Source of the DNA: Isoetes taiwanensis | Taxonomy: Eukaryota; Streptophyta; Lycopodiopsida; Isoetales; Isoetaceae | Direction of reading: 5' to 3' | Assembly: GCA_021234155.1 (NCBI GenBank) | Contig: JAJEKV010000067.1 | Coordinates: forward strand, 3,343,279-3,407,278 | Length of the DNA stretch: 64,000 nt | In this document: piece after piece, positions 1 to 10,169 of the stretch | Numbering within the stretch: position 1 is the stretch's first letter | Layout of the letters: each line of letters opens with the position of its first letter | The notes under the pieces: generated by a model | Told to the model about the DNA's origin: nothing | Database searches by the model: none | The model's input: only the letters and a program-made list of their open reading frames with translations | Translations under genes and position numbers: made by a program

Positions 1-30
1 ATTTTTGGCTATTTGAAGCTATTTTTGGAT

Positions 31-94
31 CAATGTTTTCAGTGTGTTATGTTTTCAGTGTTCAATGTTTTCAGTGTTTAATGTTTTGATTCAA
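31..94. repeat. 16-bp tandem repeat, about 4 copies
   Basis: Four successive 16-bp units built on AATGTTTTCAGTGT, the last degenerate. The surrounding 200 bases are AT-rich with no coding signal. It probably belongs to the same repeat element as the palindromic block that follows. Confidence 0.7.
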
Positions 95-184
95 TCTTTT
101 GGTTAAATGTTTGCAATGTTTTCTGTATCAATGTTCAATGTTTTGATTATAATGTCTCGATGTCTTTAACTGAAAAAATTTCCA

Positions 185-325
185 AACAGAATCACTGATT
201 CTGTAAAATGGCCTGTGAGAATGAGTGATTCCCGGAAAGAATCACTGCCACGTGGCAAACACGGATAGGCGGATGGAGCAGAATCACTGCCACGTGGCAA
301 ACACGGATAGGCGGATGGAGCAGAA
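185..325. repeat. Palindrome AGAATCACTGATTCT plus 42-bp tandem duplication with a G-box
   Basis: A 15-base perfect odd palindrome, AGAATCACTGATTCT, lies near 188. It is followed by two exact 42-bp units (238-279 and 280-321). Each unit starts AGAATCACTG and contains TGCCACGTGGCA, a 12-bp palindrome with a CACGTG G-box core. This resembles the palindrome-rich transposon ends elsewhere in the window, but no element boundary can be fixed here. The G-box could bind plant bZIP or bHLH factors; that is inference. Confidence 0.7.
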
Positions 326-939
326 AATGCCCCATCCCAATTTTACGTGGACTTATGAAATTGTTGGAACTTATGAAATTGTTAGGTTTTAGTTAAAATT
401 TTAGTTAGGTTTTCACGTTAAAGATTGGTCTAGGGCAAAACCTGCTTCGAAAGGGCCGCGGCCAAGGCAAATCCGGCTTCCTCCTTTGTACGCTAATCGA
501 TTCGACTCCTCTTCAGATGGCCACGACCATGGCAAACAGAGAACAAAGCTTTAAGCATGCATAAATCTTTTCCGCAGGTCCGGCCAAGGCTATGGTTTTC
601 GCTTCTTCAACATCTGTTCTTCCTTGTGCAGATTCGTCAGCAGCAAACAGGGATGGCAGATAGATATGGAGGAATAGCAGGCAGAGAATGGATCAGGCTA
701 CTATGGATACGACAGACTCAAGCAATAAAGAGTCGGAAAAATTTTCTTTTGTTTTGCAGGGATTCAAAACACAGATATTAGGCATGGGCAATTTTATGGC
801 AAAGGACCAGCAAATCCGGCACTGGCAAAGGGCTTCTAAGTTCTAAGCACTACAGATAAGATTAGAACAGAGCAGCACATTTAACATGATTTTCTTTCTC
901 TTTTTATCTCTGATTTCTTATTCATTCCATTTAGATTCA

Positions 940-1849
940 AGACAGATACAAGATAAGATGCACCGGTGGAAAAAAGAGGAGGTTTTAGGAAAGATGCTTG
1001 TAGGAGAGATATTTGGCATGCAGATGATGCACTGTCGCTTAAAAGGTCAAGATGCAATGACAAAGTTCATGATTGTGCTCAACAGGGCAATGAATGGGCA
1101 AGACACAGAAAAATTTCCATTTGCCTTCTTTGATCGTCAAGGTAAATATATAGAGGCTCTCTTGACTGCAGCTAAAAGAACAGATGTTGAAGGGTCTATA
1201 ACAGGTGTTTTCTGCTTCTTGCATATCGCAGTCGTGAGAACTCCAAAGAAGCTTTGATCGTCCAAAGGGCAACAGAAAAAAAGTTGCCTTAGCAAAGCTA
1301 AAAGAGCTTGCATACATTCGACAAGAAGTAAAGAATCCTTTATATGGAATTATGTTTATCTGAAACCTTATTGAGGGCCGCGTAATTATCCTCAAGATCG
1401 AAACAATTTGTGGAGACTGGGCGCAATGTGAAAGATGGATAAGAAAAATTCTTGACGACATGGACTTGGAGAGCATAGAAGATGGGTATGGCGAATTTTG
1501 ACATTTACTTGCTAGGTTTTAAAAGCACTTTTATGGAAATTATGGATCACAGGTACCTAGAGCTCGATCTTTGCCGAAGTTTATGATGGGCAACGTCATG
1601 GATCTGATTGTTAGTCAAGGAATGATTACGTCAAGGGAAAAGGGATTGCAGTGATAAGAGAAACGCCAAAGGAAATAAAATCTATGTGTCTTTTTGGTGA
1701 TCAAGTCCGTGCGCAACAAGTGTTGGCTGATTTCTTGTTGAATCTTTGTCGCGGTTTACTCCATCTACCGAAGGGTGGGTGGGAATTAAAGTCCTCCCAT
1801 CAAGAAAGAGGCTAGGCGGTGGTGTTCATGTTATGAACCTGGAATTCAG
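940..1849 (+). pseudogene. PHY: Phytochrome pseudogene fragment (second PAS and histidine-kinase-related region)
   Basis: Phytochromes are cytosolic/nuclear red/far-red photoreceptors. The first ~310 bases read a PAS-domain segment typical of plant phytochromes: [17 protein letters not shown], then [13 protein letters not shown] and [17 protein letters not shown], then [14 protein letters not shown]. Further on, split over frames, come LAKLKELAYIRQEVKNPLYG and ILDDMDLESIEDGY (histidine-kinase-related region), GVHVMNLEFR, and a GT donor at 1850, matching a usual phytochrome exon boundary. The chromophore-binding GAF and PHY domains are absent. Frameshifts near 1230, 1360, 1490 and 1650 and several stops make it non-functional. 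Downstream exons were not found. The retained intron-side donor suggests duplication of genomic DNA rather than a processed copy. Confidence 0.85.
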
Positions 1850-2490
1850 GTATGCAATTTAGTTGAGTGCACTTCTTTACTTCGTGCCTTTAGTTCAATT
1901 ACCTCATGTTATTGGAACCTGTTGGTAAGATGTTCTGTGATAGGTGAACTCTATGATCCAAATTCCTTAGCCATTTGGTAAATCCTTGTGAAAACTTGCT
2001 GCCAATACTGTGGAGTCTGGCGGAGCGGCAAACCGATATGGCACAAGGTAACATGTTTTACATAGTAATCTAATGAAATGCACTATCAAATTTTTGAATG
2101 CAGCAAAAGACAGGATTAGGATATGGCATTTTTAATCATATGTAGAGGCAAAGCGGCAGAGGCTGCTCAATACTGCAGACAGACAAGGCAGCTCTGATAA
2201 TGTGTACTTGGTACATTCTTGCTCTGATAATCTCTCTCTGTCATATATAGAAATTACAACAAGAGCCTCTTACGTGCGAAAATGAGTATATGCATATTGG
2301 AGATCAACAAGGTAATCATAATTAGTTAAAGATTGCTCTTGTTAATTCTCTTTTCTAGGTAGCTTTCTGAGCGATTGAAAAATTGATTCTTTTGTAGACT
2401 AAAAAAATGATTCTTTTATACACATCAGTTGTTGTTGGCTTACTTGATTGCTATTTATATACTATTTAAAAAACTGGAGACAATGGTTTA
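1850..2490. other. Non-coding stretch after the phytochrome fragment
   Basis: AT-rich sequence starting at the phytochrome splice donor. It may include decayed phytochrome intron. I see no ORF with recognisable similarity and no clear repeat. Confidence 0.4.
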
Positions 2491-2491
2491 A

Positions 2492-2510
2492 CCAAGGTTC
2501 GATTCCTTGG
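2492..2510 (+). other. T-arm-like hairpin with a Pol III B-box match
   Basis: CCAAGG and CCTTGG flank the 7-base loop TTCGATT. The whole matches a tRNA T-arm and contains GGTTCGATTCC, a B-box. No matching anticodon arm or acceptor stem is visible, so it is not a tRNA gene. It could be the relic of a tRNA-derived SINE or simple chance. Confidence 0.35.
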
Positions 2511-2539
2511 AGCTCCTTTCATTTATTTGCAGTACGAAA

Positions 2540-2876
2540 AATACCAATTTTTATGTATTGGCAATATTTTCAATAAAGTGACCAATATTCTAACTATTGC
2601 ATTGACTAATAAATTGACTAATACGATGACTAATATTACGATTAACTGACGAACTATCTGACTAACAAAATGACGAATTGTGTGACTATTTAGCTGACTA
2701 ATTCTCTGACTATTCCTCTGACTATGTCTGACTAATGATCTGACTATTATTCTGACTTTAAACCGTCAGATAAAACTCGTCAGTACATTCGTCAGGAATA
2801 AGGATTGGGCAGTTGTCTATTTTATAAAGGCTCTCTGACGATTATTCTGACGTTTAACCATCATTCTCTTGTAGTG
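2540..2876. mobile_element. CACTA-type (En/Spm) transposon terminus with subterminal TGACTAA repeats
   Basis: The segment ends in CTCTTGTAGTG at 2876. Its reverse complement, CACTACAAGAG, is the classic start of CACTA elements. Immediately inside is a dense array of TGACTAAT or CTGACTA units roughly every 10-15 bases (about 2600-2760), switching to CTGACG/CGTCAG units towards the end. Subterminal repeats of this kind bind the TNPA-type protein in En/Spm. The opposite terminus was not found; the element probably inserted into the LINE fragment that resumes at 2881. No transposase is present, so it is a truncated or non-autonomous copy. Confidence 0.6.
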
Positions 2877-2880
2877 TATA

Positions 2881-3169
2881 GCATGCAGCGTAAAAGTGGA
2901 AAAGCAGAAATATGGGACTTTAGCCTGAAGCGTACATTATATCGAGTGCTGGTCCAAACAGTTTTGCTCTATGGGTGTGAAGTATGGGGGCCGGGATTAT
3001 CTGTAGAATCCTGGAAAAAGGTTGAGAAAGTGCAGAAGAAGTTCTTGAGAACAGAATTGGGTACTAAAGCTCAAACTCCATATGATATGCTGCTTGTAGA
3101 GTGTGGCATGATGCCACTAGAGGCCAGGGATAGGTTCTATACGTACAAAATCAAAATTCCTGACGTATA
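2881..3169 (+). pseudogene. LINE reverse transcriptase fragment (C-terminal part)
   Basis: About 95 residues read the region after the catalytic fingers of a non-LTR reverse transcriptase: TLYRVLVQTVLLYGCEVWG, then WKKVEKVQKKFL, then TPYDMLLVECGMMPLE. The LLYGCEVWG, KVQKKFL and TPY...E.G..PLE blocks are typical of LINE proteins. The catalytic FADD box lies upstream of this part and is missing. The fragment is cut on the left by the CACTA end at 2876 and on the right by a palindrome-rich insert from about 3165. The later LINE fragment near 7.9-8.5 kb could be the 3' end of the same family. Confidence 0.7.
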
Positions 3170-3350
3170 AAGTCAAAAAATACGTATTTTTTAATAAAAT
3201 ACGTATTTAACGTATAAAAACCTCGCCGGCCGGAAAAAAAAAATTTCGCGTACGCGAAAGCTTCGTGAAAGCGTACGCGAAACTTTTTTCGCGTACGCGA
3301 ACCAGTAAATACCGCGTACGCGAAAAAAAAAAAAAAACTAGCAAAAAGGC
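3163..3350. repeat. Palindrome cluster: AAATACGTATTT and TTCGCGTACGCGAA
   Basis: Three TACGTATTT-type palindromes (3179-3213) are followed by four copies of CGCGTACGCGAA (about 3246, 3272, 3291, 3315), with A-tracts around them. It interrupts the LINE reading frame, so it looks like a small non-autonomous transposon or the fused ends of one. No target duplication could be fixed. Confidence 0.6.
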
Positions 3351-3425
3351 ACGCCAGAGGCTATAGAAAATAAAGGCATATGAAATTTGGGCAAAGTAGT
3401 ATAAATTGAATTGTATTTGTTGTGC

Positions 3426-3985
3426 TTAATGTGATAGAAAGAAATGTTGGATCTACTGAATGGCAGATCTACTGAATGACGTATTGTGGGTTCAAAAAAA
3501 TTTGGGTGCTGAGAATGAAATTGCTCCGATTGCTTGCTCCAAATTTGTGCTTACAGTTTTGTTTCTAAGGGTTTCAAGAGGATGTTTGAGAGCTTACGTG
3601 ATGTTGAATAGAGATGAACATTTGTTCGGCACCCAATACTAGTTGTTTGACGTGGCAAATATCCCTCCATGTATGATGGCTTGGAAAACCAACTTAGACC
3701 CAAATAGGGGCATAAGATTGTGCAGCAAATCTTCATCGGGGTTCTGATTGCTTGATATTCACAAAAGCTAATATTTGGCTTTGCATTCTTTGCAAGCTTG
3801 GGCTACGAAAGGAAGGATTGGTGAGGATCAACCTAAGTTGCCGTCGTTGTTGCCTTTATCAGATAACGAAGCTCGGCCGTATATCACTTTTAAATGTAGC
3901 CCGCAATAATAAGGGCAATTTGAAGGCATTGTTGTGGTTAATGCGATAGAAAGAAATGTTGGATCTCCTCAATGGCAAATTTATC
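3426..3985. repeat. 47-bp dispersed duplication (3426-3472 and 3938-3985)
   Basis: The sequence around GATAGAAAGAAATGTTGG appears twice, about 512 bases apart, with a handful of mismatches. The rest of 3360-4720 has no recognisable gene. The first copy closely follows the LINE fragment, so both may be LINE-derived. Confidence 0.55.
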
Positions 3986-3989
3986 GCAT

Positions 3990-5030
3990 TGTGTTTACAC
4001 AATTCAATTCAACTCTGATGCAAAAGGAGATCAATTATTATGCAAAATCTTTGATTAACTTGATGCCAAGCATGTCAATTTATACATATTACCCTTTTTT
4101 TACGCATGAATATGATAAAAGAGTCAGTCGTCGCCATGTGCTCCTAATCACTCTGCTTGTTGTGGTATGTTTAACCTAGGATCTTAGCTGAAGTTATTTA
4201 CGGTGCACATACAAGCCTTATTACTAACGGTTGCCCAAAATTGTTAGGCACCATTTTCTGATTCAGAAAATTGGGTTGACTCCAACGATAACGTGCATGA
4301 TGTCACATGGAAATTACGTAATTCCATCTGCATATAAAACAAGATGGGGATCCAACGTTTTATGGGGATCAAGATGGAAATTACGTAACTCCAACGTTTA
4401 TGGGGATCAAGATGTTATTTTTGGCGAATAAATGTAGAGGTCAAGAATTAAAACAGGTCAGCAATCAAAGGTTTTGAGCCATCCGGATAATCTATATGAT
4501 ATCATGGTGCATAATCCACATCGTACCATTGTTTTAATTGCTGTAGGAGCTAGAGGGGGAACATATTTAAGTAAACTCCCCACGTGAATTCTTTGCCTGC
4601 AGCAGAACAGTGGCTCTGCATTTGTTTTCAACTCCTGACAGGCAAAGGGGGGATGGATTCTTCCAATTTCTGAAATGATCACAGATGGGTCAAGGAGCAT
4701 TCAATCTCGACTTTTAAGGCGAAATGAATGGACGAAGAAGCGGCCAAGTCAAGTGGCCCCTGCAGATTGAGACTCTTCTCCCCTTTTCAGAGCTTCACCA
4801 AAGAAAAAGGGGGTGAAGAGGAATACAAAGACAAACGCACCGTAGTCTGCTCGTGGTCCAGGCGCCCTGTGGGGCCTCATCAGCGGCCAATAGACGAAAG
4901 CAGCATTTCTTCTACATCTCTGTCATGGTGCACTTACAAACAAGATCATAACTCTACAAAGTTAAAGATATATTGTTATAGACATAATGTAAATATTTAA
5001 TATTAGGGGTGTTGTTATGGTGATGACCTT
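3990..5030. other. Non-coding stretch
   Basis: Short ORFs only and no recognisable domain. A local repeat of CGTAA..TCCAACGTTTATGGGGATCAAGATG-type words lies at about 4345-4415. Nothing else is supported. Confidence 0.35.
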
Positions 5031-5035
5031 TGGCG

Positions 5036-5064
5036 CTGGAGGCGGCGGTGGCGGTGGCGGTGGA
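5036..5064. repeat. GGC/GGT trinucleotide microsatellite
   Basis: An uninterrupted run of GGCGGT-type triplets just before the PPR pseudogene; no coding context. Confidence 0.85.
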
Positions 5065-5258
5065 TATATAGCTGGTGCTGTTACTCGTTCTTCAGCAGAT
5101 TGATACCACCATTCGATCATCACAAAGCATATACCACCATTCGATCATCACTATGAACTGCATATACCGCAAAGCATCTGGATTTCCAAATATGCAAAAA
5201 AGGATCAGTTTCAAAATGCACAAAAGGTATCTTGTAGACATCAAAAGTAACAACAGAA

Positions 5259-5640
5259 CTAGAAATGTAAAGCATTATCTACTTGCCCAGACTTACATAA
5301 CTTTCCAAGCATTATACTGTACAGTGCAGGATCTGGAACCAGTCCACAATGATGAATCCAATTAAGAATACTAAGAAGTTCGTGAAAGCTACCATTTGCA
5401 CTCAAGCCATCAAGCAGAAGTCCAAAAGTTGAAATTTTAGGAATACATCTAAGCATACTCATTGCCTAAATAAGCTGGTGAGCTTCATTTACATTTCCAA
5501 CCTTCTATAATTCAGTAATTAGCAGAAACGACGGACGAGGGAACAAATCCCTCATGGAGGAGATTATGGAGCATACTATATGCTTGATCTACATTTCCAG
5601 ATGGCGTTGCCTCGTCAGTGACATGGAGATGGGTGCTATG
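5259..5640 (-). pseudogene. Pentatricopeptide repeat (PPR) protein pseudogene fragment
   Basis: PPR proteins bind organellar RNA through 35-residue helical repeats. In minus-strand order this fragment shows GNVDQAYSMLHNLLHEGFVP, then LITEL, KVGNVNEAHQLI, then CIPKISTFGLLLDGL, FHELLSILNWIHHCGLVPD, and YSIMLGKLCKSGQVDNAL. These have the spacing and G.P / YN.LI pattern of P-class repeats. Two in-frame TAG codons (505-507 and 466-468 after 5,000) fall where glutamine fits the repeat, as CAG to TAG would give. A frameshift lies near 5530. Only about three repeats remain and the start is missing. Confidence 0.75.
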
Positions 5641-5805
5641 TCCTTGGCACTCGGACTTCATGATCCTATTTGATCGGAAAAGCATTGAGCTGCTAGCAGA
5701 CTTGGTAAAAAACAGACAGAATTATGGTAAATGACCATGGTAAATGACGATTGTGTCTGTCATGCTCTTGCTGCGATAGCCACACACATTGCACCATGGA
5801 ACTTG

Positions 5806-6564
5806 TTACAAAGCTTTAGAATGAGCCCTTATGTACAACTCTGTAATCCCTTGATCAAGTTTCAAATAATATTCCATTTTATGTATAGCTTTAGATCTAG
5901 ATGAAATACGCACACCTGGGATCACAAGGTAGAGATTAAATCATAAAGTGCTGATGCTTAGCACACATAAATAAAACATTTTATCACGTACCTTATAAGA
6001 ATAACTGTCCAGTAATTGCAAAGCAGACATACTTTTCCCCATGCTCTGAAGAATGGGAAGCTTGCAATGATATCATCAAGCTGCATGCAGCAGCCTTGTA
6101 TGTTCATCTGATGCAAGAGAGTGGAGCCAAACAATAATTTCTTGCCTTTTTTTCTGAACCTCAAGCAGATAAGAATCTGAAGTCAAAGTAACTTGGCCTG
6201 AAGCACTTATAGAGAATTCTTGACTCGAAGAGCATACTGCACACTCGACTTGTAAGAAACTGTGGAAGACATGTTGCACCCTCAATATCATGCGAATCTA
6301 GCTTCTGTATGGCAAGAATCATTTTAACAGCTGTTCAAGATTTCTACAATAAGCCTTCGGAAAACTTCTATATGCATTCCTGGAGGTGCTTTTATGCATG
6401 TAGCAGAGTGCCTTCCTTTATGAGACCACTAAATACCTTGTTTCCACTAACAAAAACACGAAGATCGTTATGAGGAGTTGCGAATAGTGCACGAACAACA
6501 TTGTTCATGGCATCAACATTTCCAGAGAAAAAGTCCAATGGAGAAGATAAACTGGGATTCTTTA
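5806..6564 (-). pseudogene. IPK1: Inositol-pentakisphosphate 2-kinase pseudogene, two C-terminal exons
   Basis: IPK1 phosphorylates InsP5 at the 2 position to make phytate (InsP6). Reading the minus strand, an acceptor TTTGCAG at 6565 opens an exon (6564-5992) with PLDFFSG, then RALFATPHNDLRVFVSGNKV, the IPK1-type PLDLFSG..TPQNNFRVFLNG block. Later pieces read LAIQKLDSHDIEG, GKSMSALQLLDSYSYK, then a GTACGTG donor. The last exon (5915-5806) reads HKMEYYLKLDQGITELY and ends at TAA 5806-5808. At least three frame changes between about 6100 and 6410 break exon one, although its net length stays divisible by three. The N-terminal kinase lobe is absent upstream. Preserved introns argue for segmental duplication, not retrotransposition. 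Confidence 0.75.
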
Positions 6565-6619
6565 TCTGCAAACATTGCAAGAAAATTAGACAATTAAAAG
6601 AGAAGTCCTGCAGCACCTA

Positions 6620-7440
6620 GATGTCTTTATTAAAATGAAAAGTTCAAAATATCAAGATCTGATTCAAAAATCAGGGAAAGCAGTCAGGGGATTGGGGCCC
6701 TGTATTGAAAATGAGCTTACTTTAAGATCCTTTGAGTGCTCATAACGCCTTTAGGTGGACACGACTCCCAAATTCATTTCGCAATACATTGAAAACAAGA
6801 TATTTTATATTTTCGATGCAAGTGTGGAGAAAGGGATGCAAGTCATGTCATGGTCCGTTCCAATTAAGGATATACAATATATATCCTTCAATTGCACGCA
6901 ACTGGAAAGGCAGAAGATTTAATCCTTCAATTGCATGCAACTGAACAGACATAAGATTCACACCAATCTCTCATAAACCCAGCTCCTTAATGTCATGTCC
7001 ATCTACTAAAAATCGGCTGGTACCAACTGTCACCACAGAAAACTCCAATGACGACTGCCAAATATGACTCTGTTGGACAAAGGAAATACATGTCCGAAAA
7101 CATATTTGAAGGTTCCGGCCTTCCACCAGCATATACTTACAGAAGAAGAGAAACAAAATGAGAGGAAAGCGAGTTTTTACCAGAACGCAATGATCTCCTT
7201 AAAATGAGGAGTTGTTCCGTTCCTCTTCCATCTCCATTTTTTCCCCTATTATGTAATTTCGCTAGAATGGCAAGAAAGGTCGCGACCTATTCCATCTCCG
7301 TAGGCCATTTTCTCTGGGTTTTCTAATTTTCATATCCGTAGATTCATAAAATTAAAGATCCGATGGCTTGGAATATTGCCACATCATATTTTGATGATGT
7401 GGAATGGACACGTGGATAGGCTAGAATTAGAGAAAGGGTT
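6620..7440. other. Non-coding stretch upstream of the IPK1 fragment
   Basis: No recognisable earlier IPK1 exon. A short imperfect duplication (ATATCCTTCAATTGCACGCA and TTAATCCTTCAATTGCATGC, about 6880-6940) is visible. Nothing else is supported. Confidence 0.4.
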
Positions 7441-7474
7441 GCACGCTTGGTTAGGCTGGCGTGCTAAAAAAAAA

Positions 7475-7505
<31 letters not shown>

Positions 7506-7745
7506 AGGCGTTCAGCGTCTGTGAAACCTTTTTTGGCGTCTGTGAAAAAAGTTTCAGCGTCTGGCTGTTTATCTGATTTAAGCGTCGTGCGAACCCCGCA
7601 AAAAAAAAAAAAAAAAAAAAAAATTCAGACGCGGTTTTTACTATTTCACAGTCTGTGAAAAACTTCAGCGTCTGTGAATTAGAAGGTTTCGCGTCGCGAA
7701 AATCTTCCGACGCCGAATTTTTTTGCCATATTTTTTCGTTTTATC
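7440..7745. repeat. Palindrome cluster based on TTCAGCGTCTGTGAA, probable MITE
   Basis: A-tract/T-tract pair at 7466-7505, then repeated GCGTCTGTGAAA words (about 7510, 7538, 7555, 7667), a perfect odd palindrome TTCACAGTCTGTGAA near 7645, and TTTCGCGTCGCGAAA near 7687. It separates two regions of LINE-like sequence. The arrangement of A-tracts plus a private palindrome is the same as in the larger elements of this window. Ends were not resolved. Confidence 0.5.
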
Positions 7746-7859
7746 GGCAAATATGTGTCGTATCATACAATTCATAATTATTCCGTATAAAAGCGTTACA
7801 ACGTATTGAACCTATCCTCGCTAGAGGTTTGAAGCCTTATGCGAACGCCTTATATCTCC

Positions 7860-8500
7860 GTAAGTTGCTATTTGATATGCCGAAGATAGCTTACCAAGGC
7901 TAGCATTAGAAGAAACAAGAGACAAGGGATGGTACTCAGATATTAGGGAATGGATGAGGAAGTGGGGGATGGACATTCATGGTATACGTGAGAATAAGGG
8001 CAATCTAAGAGAGTAGGTGCATGAGCACCTCATTAGGAGAAGCTGGAGAGTCCCGGAGACAAAAAAACATTTCTATAGACAGTATATAAATCCCACTCTC
8101 CAAGAGGCCAAATACCTCAAGGAAGGTGTGCCTTTTGGCGCCAGATAGATGATAAGCAGGATGCGGCTTAGCTCCCATAGGACGTTGGAGTAATATTCCC
8201 CATGAATTGAGATTTTGCAAAGTATGCAATATGGGAGAAGTAGAAGATGAATTACATGTCATCGTAAGGTGCCCGTCATACTCAGGAATTCGAGATAAGT
8301 ACAGTATCCAGTCAAACTCTTTGCTGGAATTCTTTGATATGCCTGGACATCACATTGGGAAATACTTGAAGGAAATATTGATACAGAGAGAACAGTTAAT
8401 GAGTATTAAAGATTGTAATGTTATATGGGAAGAGTCTAATGCATTCTTGTCAGAAGATGCATTAGAGGATATCTTTTATAACGTTGAATATGTACATTGA
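7860..8500 (+). pseudogene. LINE ORF2 C-terminal fragment with CCHC-like knuckle
   Basis: The plus strand reads RDKGWYSDIREWMRKWGMDI, then YINPTLQEAKYLKEGVPFGA, ISRMRLSSHRTLE, then CKVCNMGEVEDELHVIVRCP. The last is the C-x2-C-x9-H-x5-C zinc-binding motif near the end of many non-LTR reverse transcriptases. The frame then stays open to the stop at 8498-8500. Upstream it is broken by TAG codons at positions that read naturally as glutamine (e.g. GA R-stop-M ISRM) and by a frameshift near 8200. It ends in a 3' tail of ATTTC units running into a long CT repeat, as expected for a LINE 3' end. Confidence 0.75.
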
Positions 8501-8540
8501 TCGTCTCATAGACCTGGTGGTCTACAGACGTAATAAATAC

Positions 8541-8556
8541 AACATTTCATTTCATT

Positions 8557-8644
<88 letters not shown>
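8541..8644. repeat. (ATTTC)n then (CT)n microsatellite, LINE 3' tail
   Basis: Three ATTTC units followed by an uninterrupted CT run from 8560 to 8644. It sits right after the LINE ORF2 stop and an AATAAA-like TAATAAAT, so it probably arose from the LINE tail. Confidence 0.9.
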
Positions 8645-8646
<2 letters not shown>

Positions 8647-8953
8647 GGATCTGATGGACTTGTTGGTCCCCGTGGATGTTAAAGTTAAATTTAGTTCAAT
8701 TCAATTTTGGGATCTTCATAATGCCTTTGCATTCTAGTTTTCTATAAGCATGAGGGGTAGAGGGACAATAGATGAGATATTGCATTTTTACACATGGCAT
8801 GTAATGACAACATGAATACTTTATGGGTTGTCATATGGATGGGAGCAGTGCAATGATTGTATAATGACGCTTACAAAATTGGCTATAAAGAACCTTAAAA
8901 TACCACACCCCTTTAGAGAACCATACATCCTTTAGAAAAAACCTCCTTAAAAA
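8645..8953. other. Non-coding stretch
   Basis: No ORF or repeat that can be supported apart from the onset of the CCACACCTCC-rich low-complexity sequence at about 8915. Confidence 0.4.
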
Positions 8954-9262
8954 CTACACTTACTTATAAACCACACCTCCAAATACTACACCTCCTTAGA
9001 AACATCACCACCTCAAAAGAAAAAACCACAGTTCCTTTAACAAAAAACATACCTCCTTAAAAAACCACACGTCTAAAAAAACAAAGACCACGGCTCCTTA
9101 AAAAAAAAACTACACTTATAAACCACACCTCCAAAAACTACACCTCCTTAAAAACACCACTACCTCAAAAGAAAAAACCACAGTTCTTTTAACAAAAAAC
9201 ATACCTCCTTAAAAAACCACACGTCCTAAAAAAACAAAAACCACAGCTCCTTAAAAAAATAA
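8954..9262. repeat. About 155-bp tandem duplication in CCACACCTCCTTAAAAA low-complexity DNA
   Basis: The unit starting CTACACTTA..TATAAACCACACC at 8954 is repeated from 9110 with few differences. Both copies consist of A-rich short words (ACCACACCTCC, CCTTAAAAAA). No coding potential. Confidence 0.7.
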
Positions 9263-10007
9263 CAGTGGACGTTCCTTGTCCACTTAAAAAACAATACCGT
9301 TAGTTAGTAAAACCACACCTCCACAGATCTACATGTAGGTTTTTTTCGAAATATCTGAATAAAGAACATGTGGACCTAAGAAAACTATACTTTTCAACAG
9401 TGGACCAAAATTTGGAGTGAGTGTGTTTAACGGGCTGCAATAAATCGCCCATCAGAAGATCGGGTTTGCCTTGCATGCAAAACCGCCCATCCCATAACCT
9501 TTAGTTTTGCAGCAAAGAACCATCAGGAAGACCCCATGCCAGAAAGAACCTTTACCAGAATAGCGCCATAACCGGAGAGACGCAGCACAAAAACACAATT
9601 TTTTTTACTATTACCTGGGTTATGGCCGAAGTAAAAGCAGAGCTCCTCAGAATGGAGCAGACGAACTGGAGAAAGTCGAGCCTAAGAAGAGCATCGACGG
9701 AGCGGAGTCCTCCAGAAACCGATAAGATCATCAACGTGGCATCCTTCAAAATTTTCTCCCAATTATTTTTTCCTTCCTAATTTTTCCCCACTCAGGAATC
9801 TAAAGGCATCGAGGAATCGAATCTTGGTGTGAATCAATTATATAAGTGTAGATAGCTGAGAACGTTTGAACCACTATGCCACTAACCTAGTAGGCAAAGA
9901 TGGTTGGTATAGTGGAATAGATGATTAGGTCGTTAGCACAATAAAACAATCACGTTGTTAGGGTGAAGGCAAAAGTTGCTACAAAAACTAGGTCCTCCTG
10001 ACATGGT
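9263..10007. other. Non-coding flank of the 9-kb MULE
   Basis: No recognisable gene. It carries ordinary AT-rich sequence up to the target-site duplication at 10008. Confidence 0.4.
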
Positions 10008-10016
10008 CATGTTAAA

Positions 10017-10108
10017 CGAGGTCTTTTTTGGCTCCCCAAATCGGGGTCCCCCGCGGCCAGAAATCGCTTAAGCGATTTTGGGCTGGAAAATCGCTTAAGC
10101 GATTTTCT
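10017..10108. repeat. Left terminal inverted repeat with two palindromes
   Basis: Holds the left end and two copies of the palindrome (about 10061-10080 and 10088-10107). An A-tract at 10146-10166 follows. The right counterpart is at 19009-19075. Confidence 0.85.
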
Positions 10109-10169
10109 TGCCTGAAAAGGCCGCGCCGGAAAATCATAAGGGTTAAAAAAAAAAAAAAAAAAAAAATCG

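Noticed and set aside
844-856. Left CACTA terminus (GCACTACAGATAA)
   Set aside because: Only CACTACA agrees; the next bases do not match the right end, and subterminal repeats are absent inside it.
2497-2510. tRNA gene at the B-box-like hairpin
   Set aside because: Only the T-arm is present; no acceptor or anticodon partner within 90 bases upstream.
7461-7658. 65-codon ORF of mostly Lys and Phe
   Set aside because: Translation of poly-A and poly-T tracts of a palindromic insert.
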